From: a bacterium
GTDB lineage: Bacteria > Hydrothermota > UBA3073 > JACQXS01 > JAQTXJ01
DNA length: 64,000 nucleotides
NCBI GenBank assembly: GCA_028716385.1
Contig: JAQUPX010000003.1
Location: 124,001-188,000, forward strand
Direction of reading: 5' to 3'
The position numbers and the translations under genes were made by a program. This document shows positions 62,854 through 64,000 of the stretch, one piece after another (the first letter of the stretch is position 1; each line of letters begins with the position of its first letter). The notes beneath the pieces are model-generated. The model saw nothing but the letters and a program-made list of their open reading frames with translations. It was not told the origin of the DNA and did no database searches.

Positions 62854-63798
62854 TTATTGACCTCCGCTTTTACCTGCATTTTCTGATATAACAATCTTTT
62901 CCTCAGGTTTAGTCCTGCTCAAAATTTCCTTTGCATCCAGATAATTTTTTTCTATCATTTCCGGAGAAGGCACATATTTAGCAAATTTTACCATATCACA
63001 GTTATCTAAAAAACTTTTTATATATTCACTGATTTCATATTTTATTTTTATTTTTCTTAATTCTCTATAAAGCTCAAAAGTAGTCTCGGTAGGCGCAGAA
63101 ATAGAATATATTCCTTCAATATATTGTCTTATAATATCCGAAAGTTCGATATAATACTTTTTTATATTATTTTTGTCTAATTTTAAGGAGTTAAGACGCT
63201 CTATGGCTACATCATAAGGCGGTCTTACTAATATTTCAGCCATTTCTGTTTTCCTGCGTCTTTTCTTATATAGTACCCATCCTGCAGTCCCCAAAATGGC
63301 TATAATCAATAAGATTAGAAGTAACATTCCCCAATTTCTTGGTATGGATTCCGGCGGTTTAATATCTTTTATATCCTGAATATTAGCAGGCAATACGCTT
63401 TTAATGTTAACGGGTATTGCTTTAGTAACAAATTCGGACCCTTTCCCCGTATTATCTTTATATTTTATAGTTAATTCAGGTATGGTATCATTCCCTGCTT
63501 TAAAGTTCGTAAGAGTAAAAACAATTTTAACCGATTTTTTATCTTCAGATATTTTCCTGTCTATTATTTCAAAATTACTGCTTATTATCTTTGTAGAGAA
63601 ACTATCCGTGTCAACAGAACAGATTGTAACTTTAATCGGATATCCTATTTTAGGTAATCCAGTAGTATCAAGTTTTATTGATTGTGCTTTCTGTATATCT
63701 ATCTGGTATTTAATACGGTCCCCAACAAATATTTCATTCTTATCTACAGTTGTATTAAAGTTAACCGAAGAAATTAGTATAAAAAGGAGTGTTATCAT
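62854..63798 (-). CDS. BatD-like protein
   Basis: 314 residues. Signal-like start (ITLLFILISSVNFN), an Ig-like beta region (VDKNEIFVGDRIKYQIDIQKAQ, FTLTNFKAGNDTIPELTIKYKD), one membrane helix (about residues 156-176, WGMLLLILLIIAILGTAGWVLY) and a cytoplasmic part (YDVAIERLNSLKLDKNNIKKYYIELSDIIRQYIE) as in DUF4381/BatD proteins. Next to BatA on the same strand. Its start overlaps the upstream gene's stop (ATGA). Confidence 0.82.
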   Translation of the reverse strand: MITLLFILISSVNFNTTVDKNEIFVGDRIKYQIDIQKAQSIKLDTTGLPKIGYPIKVTICSVDTDSFSTKIISSNFEIIDRKISEDKKSVKIVFTLTNFKAGNDTIPELTIKYKDNTGKGSEFVTKAIPVNIKSVLPANIQDIKDIKPPESIPRNWGMLLLILLIIAILGTAGWVLYKKRRRKTEMAEILVRPPYDVAIERLNSLKLDKNNIKKYYIELSDIIRQYIEGIYSISAPTETTFELYRELRKIKIKYEISEYIKSFLDNCDMVKFAKYVPSPEMIEKNYLDAKEILSRTKPEEKIVISENAGKSGGQ

Positions 63799-64000
63799 AA
63801 TTTTTTAACCTTATCTGCGAGTATCCACCCTTCAAGCCCATCAGGCAAAGTTATTTTTAACCAGCTTTCCTGTCCACCTGTTGTTTGGCGGATTTGTTCG
63901 TCCAATATTTTCATTTCCATTCCTTCATGGATAGTAAATATCAATGTATAGTCTTCCGAAGGACCGCTTCTTACTTCTGCAATACTATCTATAAGGACAA
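63795..64000 (-). CDS. C-terminal part of a Bat-operon protein with SH3b-like domain
   Basis: The last 67 codons of a minus-strand gene entering from the right: it ends GWILADKVKKL then TGA. The segment SIAEVRSGPSEDYTLIFTIHEGMEM, LDEQIR, ESWLKITLPDGLEGWI is a bacterial SH3 domain (SH3b). In Bat operons the gene before batD is often a TPR/SH3 protein (BatE). The rest is outside the window. The stop overlaps the start of the next gene. Confidence 0.8.
   Translation of the reverse strand, partial: VLIDSIAEVRSGPSEDYTLIFTIHEGMEMKILDEQIRQTTGGQESWLKITLPDGLEGWILADKVKKL

Overview
The window is AT-rich bacterial DNA. Several secreted proteins end in an Ig-like/FlgD-like or type IX-style sorting tail, and there are a gingipain-type (C25) protease, ETF/acyl-CoA dehydrogenase genes, a BatA/BatD-type operon and an archaeal-style geranylgeranyl reductase beside a UbiA prenyltransferase. 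Together these suggest an uncultured member of the FCB superphylum (WOR-3, Cloacimonadota or a similar lineage). This is an inference from gene content; no rRNA or ribosomal marker is present.

Layout. (1) 1-5.2 kb: UbiA prenyltransferase (cut by the window edge), geranylgeranyl reductase, an ATP-grasp ligase and a DUF4342 protein, separated by repeat-rich spacers. (2) 5.3-16.6 kb: an accessory/defence island, mostly on the minus strand. It holds a compact four-gene operon (PUA/EVE-like + MutL/Hsp90-type + histidine-kinase-type ATPase, receiver protein, C5 cytosine methyltransferase, Vsr endonuclease). Upstream are a winged-helix protein, three small overlapping genes and an HNH endonuclease. 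Then come a zeta-like kinase with a 56-residue partner, a Fic protein and a GxxExxY gene bounded by inverted repeats. (3) 17-19.3 kb: a DUF2089/DUF4097 operon whose members share a C- or N-terminal helical hairpin. (4) 19.6-34 kb: metabolic and housekeeping genes (flavoprotein, aldehyde dehydrogenase, radical SAM activase-like protein, TlpA thioredoxin, tRNA-Gln, DMT exporter with a His-rich tail, etfBA-acd, purN, ridA, birA). (5) 34-53 kb: envelope and secreted functions (FkbM methyltransferase, two glycosyltransferases, B12-radical SAM, duplicated YCF48-like proteins, transglutaminase protein, HtpX, C25 protease). (6) 53-64 kb: an acd-bactofilin-thiC-hypB-hypA run, an MsbA-like ABC exporter, tRNA-Arg, a secreted papain-like protease, and a Bat-type operon running off the right edge.

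The most interesting candidate system is the ATPase-receiver-Dcm-Vsr operon (5345-10999). Its sensor appears to join a possible modified-base reader to two GHKL ATPase modules and a two-component-style partner, next to a cytosine methylase and its repair nuclease. The second striking theme is the spacers. They are built from many families of short palindromic repeats, some nested inside each other, and some have entered coding sequence (purN 3' end, the YCF48 paralogues).
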